Shown here piece after piece: positions 14,001 through 25,430 of a DNA stretch of 64,000 nt. Both the position numbers and the translations under genes were made by a program. Source of the DNA: Varroa destructor (lineage: Eukaryota; Arthropoda; Arachnida; Mesostigmata; Varroidae); NCBI RefSeq assembly GCF_002443255.2, contig NW_019211455.1, positions 6,183,909 to 6,247,908 on the forward strand, read 5' to 3'. Under the pieces are notes generated by a model, which saw nothing but the letters and a program-made list of their open reading frames with translations, ran no database searches and had not been told where the DNA came from. The stretch's first letter is position 1; every line of letters starts with the position of its first letter.

Positions 14001-15090
14001 CAACGTCTACAAGTCAATTCTCACTCCACGCCTTTCTTAATTAAAATATTACAGCATGTTAGGGACCAAATATGTGCCTAAGCTGGTGGAATATGGGAAT
14101 TGGGAAAACAACTAACATGACACAAATGGGCTACTAACTAGAATGCTTAAAAGCTGTTGAGTTCTCTATACCTTTCTAAAAACCATAATTAACAAAACTA
14201 ACGACTCTCAATTGGACATAATTTGATCAATGAGTGAGAACTTATTAAGAAGCAACGCATTAGCTCTTGATCAAACCGATTAAGTTTATCAACACTGCGC
14301 ATGATACGGTAAAAAAAACTTATCTGCTATTATTTGCTGTATTATTTGCTAGATTTCATCCTGTGCACGGATTTCTAAGCCATTCTAGGTAACCTGCTAT
14401 GTATAATATTAAAGCATGTACCAAAAAACACCAAGCGTTTTAGACCTTAATTTTTAGTCCTCTTTTTGGGTGCGTCAAACATAGACAACAGAAATCTAGT
14501 GTATCAACCTACGACTTAATCGTCTAATTGGCTCGTTGGTTTTCCATCAATAAATATGGATCTCTTTTATGAATGGTCTTATTTTCCATCAAAATAGAAA
14601 GTATTTTAGGACCTGCTTAGGTAATTCTTTGTTAATTAAATATATCATCAAGAATTGCCCATGATACGTTGGATATAGTATTCAATTTAAAAAAATCCTC
14701 TCAATCATGAACAAACGGTGATTTTCATAGTAGGTTACTGTAACGTGTTTTTATGCGGAGAGGTTTGCTGGTTATACATTTTATGGCAAATTCAACAAGA
14801 GCATACGCCTGTGGTGTTTTACTTTGCATGATTTAAGAAAAGCGAGTCGCTGATCGCAACTGAAAATAATACACATGACCACTATTTACAACAGTATATT
14901 TATTTATATTCATTTTATTTATCTCGGTATACACATTATCGTTCATTTATCATCAGTATATTTCATAATCTTCCTACAATTTTGCCATATACTTTTACAG
15001 CAAATAAAATGAAACGGAATAAAAGATAAAATTAATGAAAACTCTATAGAAATTACCTGCGAAATTTCTCTTGAGTATCAACCATTTACT

Positions 15091-15096
15091 TTTATT
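15091..15096 (-). terminator. Candidate polyadenylation signal for WDHD1
   Basis: AATAAA on the minus strand, about 180 bases after the WDHD1 stop codon at 15277-15279. Position and exact hexamer fit a cleavage/polyadenylation signal. Other AT-rich hexamers further downstream could also serve. Confidence 0.4.
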
Positions 15097-15276
15097 GGAA
15101 AAAATGAGAAAAATTTAAATTTTAATACGTATTTTTCGAAAAGTCAAAGTAAATGTTTTCCTATTTATAGAAGGTGCAAATATGGAAACCTGGCAATAAA
15201 CAAACATGTTAACCCTATTAATAGGTTTCGCTCAAACTTTTACACATTTCGCATTTCACTATGTAATATGTACGTC

Positions 15277-15515
15277 TCACGATATGTCCACCCGTGCTCG
15301 TTTTGACGGATTTCTGCTGAGCTCGATATAGGCCGCTCGTTGATCTGACGTCAACGCTCGGTACCTTTGAGCTGCCATCTTGAGCCAAGTGTCGTTGTCT
15401 CCATCGCGACATTCTCTTTTAAGCTCTTCGATGACATCGTCCATATACAACTCAAGCGGGCTGCGCTTGTCAGCAGTGCCAAACGATACACCTACCGAGA
15501 TTGAACAGAATATGT
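15277..15515 (-). other. WDHD1: WDHD1 terminal exon: HMG-box region
   Basis: Last exon, 78 codons plus stop. The acceptor TTGCAG at 15516 supplies two bases to complete an Asp codon. The sequence has the charged helical pattern of an HMG box (ELYMDDVIEELKRE, then WLKMAAQRYRALTSDQR) and a basic tail, SKRARVD, which may act in nuclear localisation. In WDHD1 this box binds DNA and contacts polymerase alpha. Invertebrate boxes are often divergent, and this one is short. Confidence 0.8.
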
Positions 15516-18276
15516 CTGCAACTAAACGATATTTTTTTACTTCAGAACAAATAAATTGGTTGTAGGCCACCGCATTTTAATGTCAATGCATACATTCTTT
15601 GATTAACCTAGCTGCTTTCCGGCAGTCGCAGGTTGGCGGGCGCGCGCGCGCCTATAACAGTGTGGTGGTAACGTGTTTTTGCACACTAAATTTAGAGACA
15701 CGTGAGGTCGTCTTAGTTGGGGACCGGCAGTAAAGACAATTCGTTTCGTGCGGGCAGGCAGCCTGCTGAACCAATATTTAATGGCAGTACTTCAACTCAG
15801 AACACCTATTTAGGCTGGTGAGTTCAACACAAGGTTGTTTCACATCTCAAATTATTAGCCCGAATATAACAAGCTTAATATAAAGCCCTCTTCTTAGCTT
15901 CTTCTAGTGCTATTATATGTTATTTTTGTATTAAATGTTATGGCAATTATTTTGTGCTGTATAGCGTTTTGCCTATACTAATATTATATTTACCTTAATA
16001 GAGACTCTACACAGAACTTCCTCATAGTTTTGAAAAGCTAATAGTCGTTCGGTGGCAATAATTATTACGATCTAATGCATAGTTCAAAAGCACCAATCTA
16101 ACCAACTTCTAAAATATTAACAAGTATGAAAGAGACTATGGTGAGCCGAGCCAAAGTTTTCACAACATGCGGCTTTCAAAAAATGATACACCCCTTGCAT
16201 AATTGACTGACTTTTTATATTACCTAGGCAGTTACTAACCACTTTTCGTCGTCAGTGACGTTGACGGCAACTTAATTTGTTTGGGCGCCAACCGAGGAAC
16301 CTCTTTGGTGGATAACGCAAGAGCAGGTTTTGGGATTTTCTTTGAAAGAATCTCGTCTAGATTTCCAGTCCTCATAGCCTTTGGTGCGGCTGATACAAAT
16401 ATAGAAAATTATGTTATTAGCGTTGTTTTCCGATACAAAGTCATTTTCTACAAATGCATTTTGTGTGTACGCATCAAAATAACTCGTCTTAACAGTAAGT
16501 GAGCATCCATCTGTTGACTGAACTTACAGGTCTCAGATTTCTTAAAAGGATTAAAGTCTGCTTTGCCGGAGTTAATTTTGTCTGAAGCACCAAGTGGTCC
16601 CAAAACAACTCGCTTTGGTGCAAGGATGGGTGCTACCGGTTCTTCAGGTAAAGTTCGAATAACTTCTGCGCTGTCCATCATCAAGGTCTCTTCTTCGTCC
16701 GCTGGATCCTCAGCAGCGTCTTCCTCGTCCTCTGATTCAGCCTCCCCGAGGAATTCTCTTATCAACTTTTGTAGACCATCGTAGCGATTATTGCGATTCG
16801 ATGCGTCTGTGTACTCCATAAAAAGCTGAAGGGTTTCCCTAAATAATTTGTTCGCGGATTAATAAATATTACCTTGTGAGCTTGAAACAATCTTTGAGTC
16901 GTTATAGTTAAAACAATCACGGGACATAAAATAATCTAATATTATAGAAGCTGGACTTCCTTTGTCATACCGCTTTGCCGTAACATCAATTCTTAAAAAC
17001 CTTTTATGAAAGAAAGAATAAGAAACATGCGATCTGGAAAAAAGATCAATGGCACATTGCGCTATTAAGGACGCCATGTAGAAGAAGATAGGTTCCTTGT
17101 TATACGGTATCTCTATTAATGTACATCGAAAAAGAAAATACTGCGTACAGTTAGCTTAAATAACTTGATACTATTTACAGTATAATTTTTGTTAGGGGCA
17201 TTTGCATACTTGTGCGAGGATTCCATACGAATAATATCAGCCGCCCGCGTCAGACGGTCGGATTTCAGAGCAAGAGCGAACATCTGCAGGGTCAACTTTG
17301 CCTTGCCGGTTTCGACTTCCTGCGAAGGTAGTTGCCGCAATCGTAAATAGCGAGCTTCCAATTGGACCTTATCGTTGGCCACATCCAGAAGAGGCGCTTG
17401 TAACTTTTCCTTGACTATAACCGGCAGGGGACGCACTCTGGGGCTCCATTTCTTGCACAAGACGTACAACACGCGATTGTATCGCTCGCCAATAGACACC
17501 ATGAAACAAGAGCTTGTATGGCCGAGCTTCTCTTTGCTATCGAACACCGGGTACCATCCGCACATTTTGTCGCTATAGACAAAAAGGATTCCCTTCGAGT
17601 TCATATAGCTAGGTCGAAATTCTTCGCTGTAGCCAGCCCAGACCATCCGAACTTTTCTTGGCAGTCCGACCGGAATATGGGCTCCACGTGCAGTCACTCC
17701 ATTGTAAGAAATCTTCAATCGCATACAAGCAACGTTCTGCCGATCATCCAAGCCGGTACCGTTATGATAGAACACCATCAAATTATCCTGTGGTCTGAGC
17801 TCTTGTGCTCGAAGGCTAAACATGGATGCACCTACCATGCATAAAAGCGGTCCGGGCAAACCTAGAACTTCTCTCTGCATTCCTCCAGGAGTGAAGAGCC
17901 TAAGAAGTTGATTTTGCGTGGCCATAGCAACAAATGTCGGTCCGAGTGTTACTCCCACAATGGAATCATGTTTGACCTCTACTTCCCAGCTATTCGTTTC
18001 TCCAGCATGAGGCTCCAATAGGTAAACCATCATTTCGTTCTCTGAAGCCAGCACTAATGCGTGGCCATCTAGAGCAGCCATGGTATAACCTTTATTTGGC
18101 AACGTTAATGGGTGACGGTCAGCCGAGTTATGGAAATCGACGTCTATCGAGGATTCTTCGGTGCTGAGAGAGCATACCACAAATCCTACGTGATTGTATG
18201 TGAGGAATCTGCGAATTACGAATGAAAATGAATGTGTTGGACACCTGTTGATTGTCCGCTCGTTATCGGTATAATA

Positions 18277-18314
<38 letters not shown>

Positions 18315-21300
18315 AGTTAACATATATACAGTTTTAATATATATATATATATAAAATTGAAGCAAAACCCACCTTCGCTCTTGAGTAGTATTTTCCTCAA
18401 AATTGTCATCCTCATCACAGTCGCCATGCCCAGCCATTTCATGAGCTTCGCCTACCTGGAAAATAATTTCAAGTCAGTAAAGTTGAAGAGTACTGAAATC
18501 ATCTGCAAGATCCTTCTATTGTCTATATATATCATCAGCAATATATATATATATATGTATATGTATTGCTGATTAATATCATAGAAATGTGTAGGATGGA
18601 TGAATATTGAGCAACTACATCACCAGTCAATACAAGGATTCAAAAATGTTAGTTGGGATGGCCAACCTCGATAAAGTATACAAGCGAAGAAGCGTAAAAT
18701 TAAAAGAAGTTCTCATTTCGGCACGAAGCTTCGACATAATGAAATTGTTATTATCGCATTAAACTATAAAGAGTCACCAAAAATATAACGCTTAAGATGA
18801 CATTGTATTCCTATTGCTTTAACAGATACCTGAAAAGGTTTCTGGCAAAAAGCTTTTACGTGAATTGTCTTCACGGTTTCACGAACAACAACGCGTTGAT
18901 GCGATCCATTTTCCTCAGTATCAGCAACATCTTCGCCAAGAATTGTTGGCATGTATGACGACTTGATGGCACCTAGATCTGAAACAGTTGATAATAATAA
19001 TAGTTATTGCTAAAAAATATATGTTTTTAGCATATAGGTTTTTCGCAGCAGAAATGCAGATGTTTCGGAAGAGCCGTTAGGGATAAGCAATTACACCTCA
19101 CAAACTGATGAAATGTATCGAAAGAGGAAGTCATGCCCAGTTAATAACGTGAAATTTTGATTTGAAAGATGTGCCCACTTACCAATTCCATCATCATCAA
19201 CGTCTTCGTTTGTGTCGTTCCTGGCAATGCTTTCATTATCAAGCACTCCATCCATTTCAGCAGCTTTTCTCTTCCGTGACGCCCCGTCGCCTCCGGAACG
19301 GTCGATACCACTGCCTGCTAAGATCTCTTCATTTGGATCGAACGTATCCTCTTTCATGTTTCCTTCAGCGGAAGACGAAGCAGCACCATTTCCAAGCGCA
19401 GATTGAAAACCTATGCCTGTAGCACACGTCAACTCACCCTAAAGAAAAAATTAAAAAAAAACTGTTTTACCTTCAGTTCTTAAGCGGTTAAATATTACCT
19501 CAAACTGATTTCTCTCACCATGAAACAAAGTGTGTCTACGTCTAGTTTCCAACGTTAACTACCACGTGTTTAAATTTAACAGAAAATACGTTAACGACTA
19601 TGCTATTACAGGAACAGCTCACTTTGGAGAACCACCATCACGTCCAAACTGGATTATCCCTGAATTGTATGTTTCCCTGCAATAAACTAAAACATATATT
19701 AGCTATTTGCTAGGAGTCAGCTCTTAGCTACAATAGTCTTATTCACTTTTTCGCTGAGGAGAATGAGTGGCGCGGAAGCAGCCTGGTTAGATGGCGGCAA
19801 AATGATCGAAGTAACAGTGTCGTCGAATTTGTGACTCCATATATGTGCCATTTCGGGGAGAGAATAAACATTTACCAGTCCTTGATTTGTAGAGACACCG
19901 ACACGAAAGCCATCTAAAAAAATTACAAGACAAAGACTTAAGATCCTCCTGAAATTAATGTATTTAACATATATATTTCCGTATATTAAATGTACCCATA
20001 TACCTTTAACGGCAAATACACGCCATGTCTGCGGTAAACCAGTATTAATGTTTATCATACAAGGAACGTACGACTACTCAAATAGTAAAGCGATACATTG
20101 ACAACTATCGGTATTATTAGTTCCATATATTTCCAATGTATTAATGCGGATAGATTTTGAGAGAATGCAACTTATCTGATGCAGTACGCACAATATTTAA
20201 AGTTCATTTCTAGAACGTGAGTCTAAATAACACTAAATTATTTACTCAAAATGAGTCCCGTCGAGTTAGAGCTCAACAGAATTCAATTACAAAATGCATA
20301 CAGCCCACAAGCTTCGGTCCTCCTAATTGGTTATAAGCAGCTTTCTATCTATATGGTCAACAACCTACCTGTAGTCATTGCGTAAATAACTTCCTCATCA
20401 TCAATAATCTCATCGATGTCAACTTCCTTCTCGACGGTAAACGTTGTCATCTCGTAGACCTTGATCGTTCTCTCACCAGCTATAAGAAGTAAATTTCCAT
20501 CATTCAAAAACGCTAGTCGGTGATACCTGGTGATCTCTTGGAGGCAATCCACACCGTCCTGCGATGTAAAAAGATCCTCAAGTTTCTTCACACAACGGCC
20601 ATCATTCGTTGACCATAGTCGAACCGAACCATCGCAACTTGCTGTCGCCTGATAACGTAAACAATAGTAATCAATCGTGGTCTTTAGGAAAAAATCTTCA
20701 TAAGGTAGGCCTTTCTGTTTGATATGGACGTCAGCTAGGTACACGTTTAGTTAGATACATGAAGATAAAGCTGTTTTTTTTTTATCAGTAGTAGCACAGG
20801 CGTTTCCATTCTGATGGGTATATACGATATCTGGTGCTTGAGGGAAATTAATCAGTTTGATAACCTAAAAATATTTAACCCCATTGGACTCACCGCAAGC
20901 GGTTTTTCTTGAGTCAGTGCACCGCTGAGAACCGCAGCTTTATGACCTTCCAAAATAATGTCGGAGGACCTCTCGGATTCTTTACATAATACAGCTGTTC
21001 CATTGGCGAGGCAAGCGAGTACCATGAAGCCAGAAGCAGCAAGATGGAGCACTTCGGCTTGAAAGTTTCTAAAAGTCCTTGGCTCAAGTTCTGCTTCAGA
21101 TAATAGCTCTCCAGCAGTTCCCAAAGGGGATACTTTCTTAACGCGAAATCCATCGATAGCGCACAGAAGGTCGTCGTCCTGTGAAAAAACCACAAACAGA
21201 ACGATCGACCAAGGAAAGCATTAGAAGTCAACACATAGCAAAGTTTCTGATCTAATTAGCCAGATATAGTCAGTTTTCTCTATATATTATGGACGAGTAT

Positions 21301-22545
21301 CCGCGTTCTGAAGCAAACTCGACTCTTTAATGGCTGTGAACAGCTCTTTTGTATTTAAGAAAAGGGTAGCTAGCGCACTAAAGCGGTCATCACATGTGAG
21401 AACAGTCCCGAGAGTAATATGGTTTACAATGTTCATCCACAGCAATGCTTGCAAGCGACTTCATGGCTTTTGAGGATGCTGCAGATCGAGGGTGACTCGC
21501 TTATCCATAGATATTCGAGATCCTGTTGTATTTCCAAAGCAGATGCCTACCTGTACAACGACGGAGTTGCAGTGGCTACCAAAAGTGATGCTGAGAGGAC
21601 CTTCTTCCAGGATAGTTTGAGCGTCCCAGATACGCATTTCGCCGTCCGCTCCACATGTTACAACGTAACTGTCCATTATGATTAATCTTGTTATTTCTAT
21701 AGCTATTACATTGGTTACACAAAGTACTATCAAAACCATTCCGACGACAAATTGTCTGCTTTCGATTCCGACATCCTTGTTGCTACGTGGTAGTGGGTTG
21801 AGTGCGCATCCTTACAAGAATGGAGTAATGGGCACCGCATGGTTTAAAGTGGATCTAAGCATATCTTATTATATCTGGTATGACTGATACTGTTTTCAAA
21901 AGGAAATATCGTTCTAATTGAACCAAGAGCAAATGACAAAGTAGTTTACGAAACAGAAAGAAGATTATAGTCCTTCAATAAAGCCCAGCAAAACTTTCAC
22001 AGAATAAGGAGCTTCCCTAAATGAAGGTGTAATCTCACTTAGAGGTGATTCTCAAGCGGATATCAACAGGTCTGCTCAGAAAAAGATAAGAACTCACTGA
22101 CAAAAAAGCTTTCGTTCAAATTCAAAATTAAACTGTAGTTCTGTTATTTGCAAGTTTTGTATATATCCGTGTTCCTAAAGTATTCTTAAACAGACTTCAC
22201 CTGTATCTTAACGTACTCGACTTCCAGTTTTTTAACTGCGATATTACTTATACCCTCAAAGGGTTAAAATAATACTAAACAACAAAGATAATAAACAAAG
22301 GATAACGCATCCACTAAAATGCAGCACCGCCGTACGCAAATACGCATTCGTAGCACCACTTTAGGGGAAAAGCCATGATTATTTTTTGCAATAAACCGAC
22401 TAAACGTGAGCCAAGTTCGACGCATACTTACTTCGTAGAGAAAACAAAAATAGAAATCAATTAAAAAATTAACGTACTTTTCTTTAAAACGTACTCCCTC
22501 AGTAAAGCCATCACAGTGTGCGTAACGGGCTTCACTGACCGGCAT
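15277..22545 (-). CDS. WDHD1: WDHD1 / AND-1 (Ctf4) replisome adaptor, 14 exons
   Basis: Nuclear replication-fork protein; in the family a trimeric hub links the CMG helicase to DNA polymerase alpha. Exons: 22545-22478, 21686-21551, 21178-20894, 20648-20369, 19913-19747, 19676-19650 (uncertain), 19438-19183, 18978-18830, 18455-18373, 18208-17179, 16935-16873 (uncertain), 16825-16528, 16389-16240, 15515-15277. This gives about 1,076 residues; human is 1,129. N-terminal WD40 repeats are visible (VTCGADGEMRIW, TASCDGSVRLW), then an acidic linker with KRKAAE and the conserved QKPFQ before the central SepB/Ctf4 beta-propeller (RFLTYNHVGF, then SIDVDF) in the 343-codon exon. An acidic helical region (ESEDEEDAAED, NPFKK) and a C-terminal HMG box (LELYMDDVIEELKRE ... 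ERY-type helices, ending SKRARVDIS) follow. The first ATG opens MPVSEARYAHCDGFTEG, matching family N-termini. Phases agree at all firm junctions. Confidence 0.93.
17179..18208 (-). other. WDHD1: WDHD1 large exon: SepB/Ctf4 beta-propeller
   Basis: A single 1,030-base exon encodes the conserved central propeller. Landmarks in order: RFLTYNHVGF, SSIDVDFHNSADRH, YTMAALDGHALVLASENE, TQNQLLRLFTPGGMQREV, LPGPLLCMVG, VFYHNGTGLD, MVWAGYSEEFRPSYM, then a helical tail with ALALKSDRLTRAADI. These align block by block with WDHD1/Ctf4 and are the strongest evidence for the gene's identity. Plus-strand open frames at 17375-17844 are antisense shadows of this exon. Confidence 0.92.
18274..18352. repeat. (AT)n and T-run microsatellite in WDHD1 intron
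   Basis: About 26 bases of alternating AT are followed by a run of about 15 T, a spacer, and a second (AT)n tract ending near 18352. It lies in the intron between the 18455-18373 and 18208-17179 exons. Confidence 0.9.
18534..18573. repeat. AT-rich palindrome in WDHD1 intron
   Basis: Arms ATCAGCAATA (18534-18543) and TATTGCTGAT (18564-18573) are exact reverse complements, separated by an alternating AT stretch with two G interruptions. The whole 40-base block can fold into a long hairpin or cruciform. It is probably a simple-repeat product. Confidence 0.75.
21687..22477. other. WDHD1 intron 1
   Basis: A 791-base AT-rich intron between donor GTACGT (22477) and acceptor ACAAG (21687). No nested gene is seen. 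The acceptor lacks a strong pyrimidine tract but is the only site that keeps the first WD40 blade in frame. Other WDHD1 introns above 300 bases are 21179-21550, 19914-20368, 18456-18829 and 15516-16239. Only the 18456-18829 intron holds anything notable: two AT-repeat tracts flank exon 18455-18373, and a palindrome lies at 18534-18573. Confidence 0.7.
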
Positions 22546-24541
22546 ATTTACTGCAAAAAGCCAGAACTAGAACAGTCCTCACTTCCAGGTTTTCGGACTA
22601 CTACCCGATTTGACAACTTGTTCACTCTTGTATTTAAATTGCGTTAGAAAATTACTTCGAAAACAGTCACTAAACGAGTCACTCAGATTACACACTTCGC
22701 GCCAAACTTATCCGTAAAACCCAGCTTCCGCGCGTTAGAAAATTGGCCCGCCAATATTGCTGTATGTAGCACAGAGAATTATTGTTATAGCTTAGCATAT
22801 AACATATTTCCTTATTAATGTTAGGGACGCATAATGGTGTAGGTTCAAATATAGGCATAAACACACTTTGGTTTGGTGCTGGGAGCCAGTCATCTAATGG
22901 AATGTACGTAAAATTCGGGACGTTCAGATAGTTCACGAAATCGTGTAAGAGGCGCGCGGAGGATTGCTTCAGGTGTGCCGTGCATGCTTCTTGTGCATGA
23001 ATAATACGCGATTATTAAAAAGAACCCCGCATCTATAATTTAGACTGATATTAACTATTCCCTAACTGTAATTTCAATTCAGTATTTAAATAATACTATC
23101 TATAATCTATAATCTTAGTTCCATCATATTACAATCCCTGTACAATATAAGAATCGCATGCAAATTAAGACCGTACCAAGAACAAGGTAATACAATACTT
23201 ACACATTTCTTATATCTTTTCAAATAGTATATTACTTGCCTGATTAGATACATACGTGGAGCCACTTTTTAATGCGGTCTGATCAGCGATATTCAGTTGC
23301 TTTAGATCTTCGGCTTCTTTTCGTAAGCTCCATTTTGAAGCTGAATTTTACCCTAAAAACTAGACAGAAGGCAGTTAAGAGACATGATTGTGTTTTCTCG
23401 GAGGAACATCATGCCACGAATCCAAATAATCTACTGTCCGTGTTTCCACAGATGACTTATCGTAAGCAACTCTAGTTATGTTATCAAACTGGTGCACATG
23501 GACCAGTTTGCCCTACGTCATCTTGCGTTTAATAATGATATCGTCTGGAGACTATCACTTAGATCAAATTAACAGAACTCTCCACTTTTAGCGCGACGCA
23601 CTGAATAGGTTTTCCAGGCCATCAGGTGAAGGCTGGTCTGTACGATGCATTTTCCGTTTCAAAAAGTGTTCTTCTAAGTAACTTCGATTAACAGAAGTCA
23701 TCATAAAATGCAAAGGCTTGATTCAATAGTGCTATGTTCTTCATGATCACTTTCTCCGATTATAACGCGTTCAAAGGTTTCTTTGGTCTCATCGGGGACA
23801 GATACTTAGAGTGGCTATAGATTTTTGGCGGATTTACACGGACCCAATGTTTACGCTGAAAAACTATGATTAGGAATGACTATTAGTTATTGACCACAAA
23901 TGACAGTAAAGGTAGTGAAAGAAAATTAACGATAAGTTGAATGGTTGTCCTCATAGAATTAAATAAAAATATAACGAACGTAGCTTTCTTTCTGACTGAT
24001 TGAATTTTATTAAGTTCTTTTTTTTCTTATTATTTGCTGTGCGCAGGCCGACTGGGCCCACCGGGTGCTTTTGCAGAGAAGTGCTGCAGATCACCACGAC
24101 TATTTTAATCGCCAATTTCAAAATGCTTAACCAGTCTTCAGTTAACGTGTGCATTGTTGTTATTTCACTCATATGCGTGTGTATCGCTGAGTACAGATCA
24201 AGTTAGTTCAGTTGATAAAAGCTATTGAACAAGGATAACCGTAAAATAAAATAAAAATAATTTGACACACTTGTTGCATTGTTGCTGTCATTGCCACTAG
24301 TGTTATTGCTGATGTTTTTTTTTAACTACGATAGTCGTTTTGTGGCGCAGCTTAACATGGCACACAAAATCCTCGATCTGTCCCTAGGTTGAATTCTTAA
24401 TCCTAGCCGTTTAATTCAATAAAAGTTAGAAATAGTCACAATCATCTTTCATAGAAATTAACTCAGTTTTGTGCAAAAAAACGGATTTACTTTGCAATAC
24501 TTTCTCAGAATGGCTCAGAAAAGCCTTCAACCGTCAATGTG

Positions 24542-24548
<7 letters not shown>

Positions 24549-24585
<37 letters not shown>
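24549..24585. repeat. (TA)n microsatellite
   Basis: An uninterrupted alternating TA tract of about 37 bases in the interval between WDHD1 and TMUB. Confidence 0.95.
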
Positions 24586-24589
<4 letters not shown>

Positions 24590-24806
24590 TTGACAAATCT
24601 GCACAAACAACTTTACTAGCATTCAAGTTGGCTAACCTAAAGGAGAACATGTGAATGAATCGTCCGACTTTGCTGGTCTTTGGAAGGTGGGTTAGCTTGT
24701 CTTCTGAAATCAAACTGACAGTATCATTCCGATGTTTTTACGCCTCCTCATCACCGTCGAGATAACGTTAGTCACAATCAGATTATTCTGAAATCAGTTC
24801 AAATTC

Positions 24807-25037
24807 TCAATTATGTTGTTTCCAGCAAACATTTATTCCGATCAATTCTTGGGGCATGTGCCGCTCACCGGATATTGCAGCCACGATATGACAGAAATCG
24901 TGTTGCAGATCCACAGAAACAAATGATTGTCCCACGGTAGACGGGTGCCGTTCGAAATAACTGGCAACTTTTACTAAAGGAAATGTGTCTCCTTTTAATC
25001 TCAGTCGAAGGATGGCTTTGACACCATACTCATGCAA
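24807..25037 (-). other. Unassigned 76-codon open frame
   Basis: A minus-strand frame of 76 codons whose composition is more protein-like than its neighbours (segments LRLKGDTFPLVKVASYFERH and FCHIVAAISGERHM). It lies about 400 bases beyond the TMUB stop, possibly within that gene's 3' untranslated region or as an isolated exon. I recognise no family and see no clear splice partners, so a chance frame remains likely. Confidence 0.2.
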
Positions 25038-25430
25038 TATTATCCGCCATATTTTAGCGCATTCCCCATGACTTTGTCCACGTGCCCTTCACTGCTACAA
25101 ACCTTTCAGTTCTAACGAATTCATTGCGCCTCGATCAATTGCCCTGAAAATTGCCACTACTTAATATGCCTATATTTTGCGTTTTAGTAGTTACGTTTCG
25201 AAATCGAAGCATATAATAGTGCTGAACATATATTATCTTATTTTGGTCGTGGCTTCGTATAAGTCTATGAATGATTTGTCACTTTTATCGTTGTCGTTGA
25301 CTTGCTTGGTGCGTAATGGCAAATCATCATAATAACAGTTAAAGAAAGTGCTGAGGTAATTACAAGAAAAAAACTTTTAAGCATTTCGAGGGGTAAGATG
25401 GAGGCTCAGGACAAACTGGTTTAACATCAA

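Larger units (their letters stand above)
7423..15276. other. Intergenic interval between twitchin-like gene and WDHD1
   Basis: This 7.9 kb stretch should contain the upstream promoter and any 5' untranslated exons of the minus-strand twitchin-like gene, plus the 3' untranslated end of WDHD1. No protein-coding exon was recognised. Most of it is AT-rich. A visibly more GC-rich island lies at about 10,430-11,070. A run of ten G occurs at 11,611-11,620, next to an imperfect repeat of GATGYCGTCG. Confidence 0.5.
22546..25430. other. Intergenic region WDHD1-TMUB
   Basis: A 2.9 kb interval between two minus-strand genes, expected to hold the WDHD1 promoter and TMUB 3' untranslated sequence. It contains a (TA)n microsatellite at 24549-24585 and one unexplained 76-codon minus-strand frame (24807-25037). 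Otherwise only short overlapping frames with no recognisable product are seen. Confidence 0.6.

Noticed and set aside
17375..17844. Plus-strand open frames of 67 and 108 codons
   Set aside because: Antisense to the large WDHD1 exon, whose minus-strand product matches a known family.
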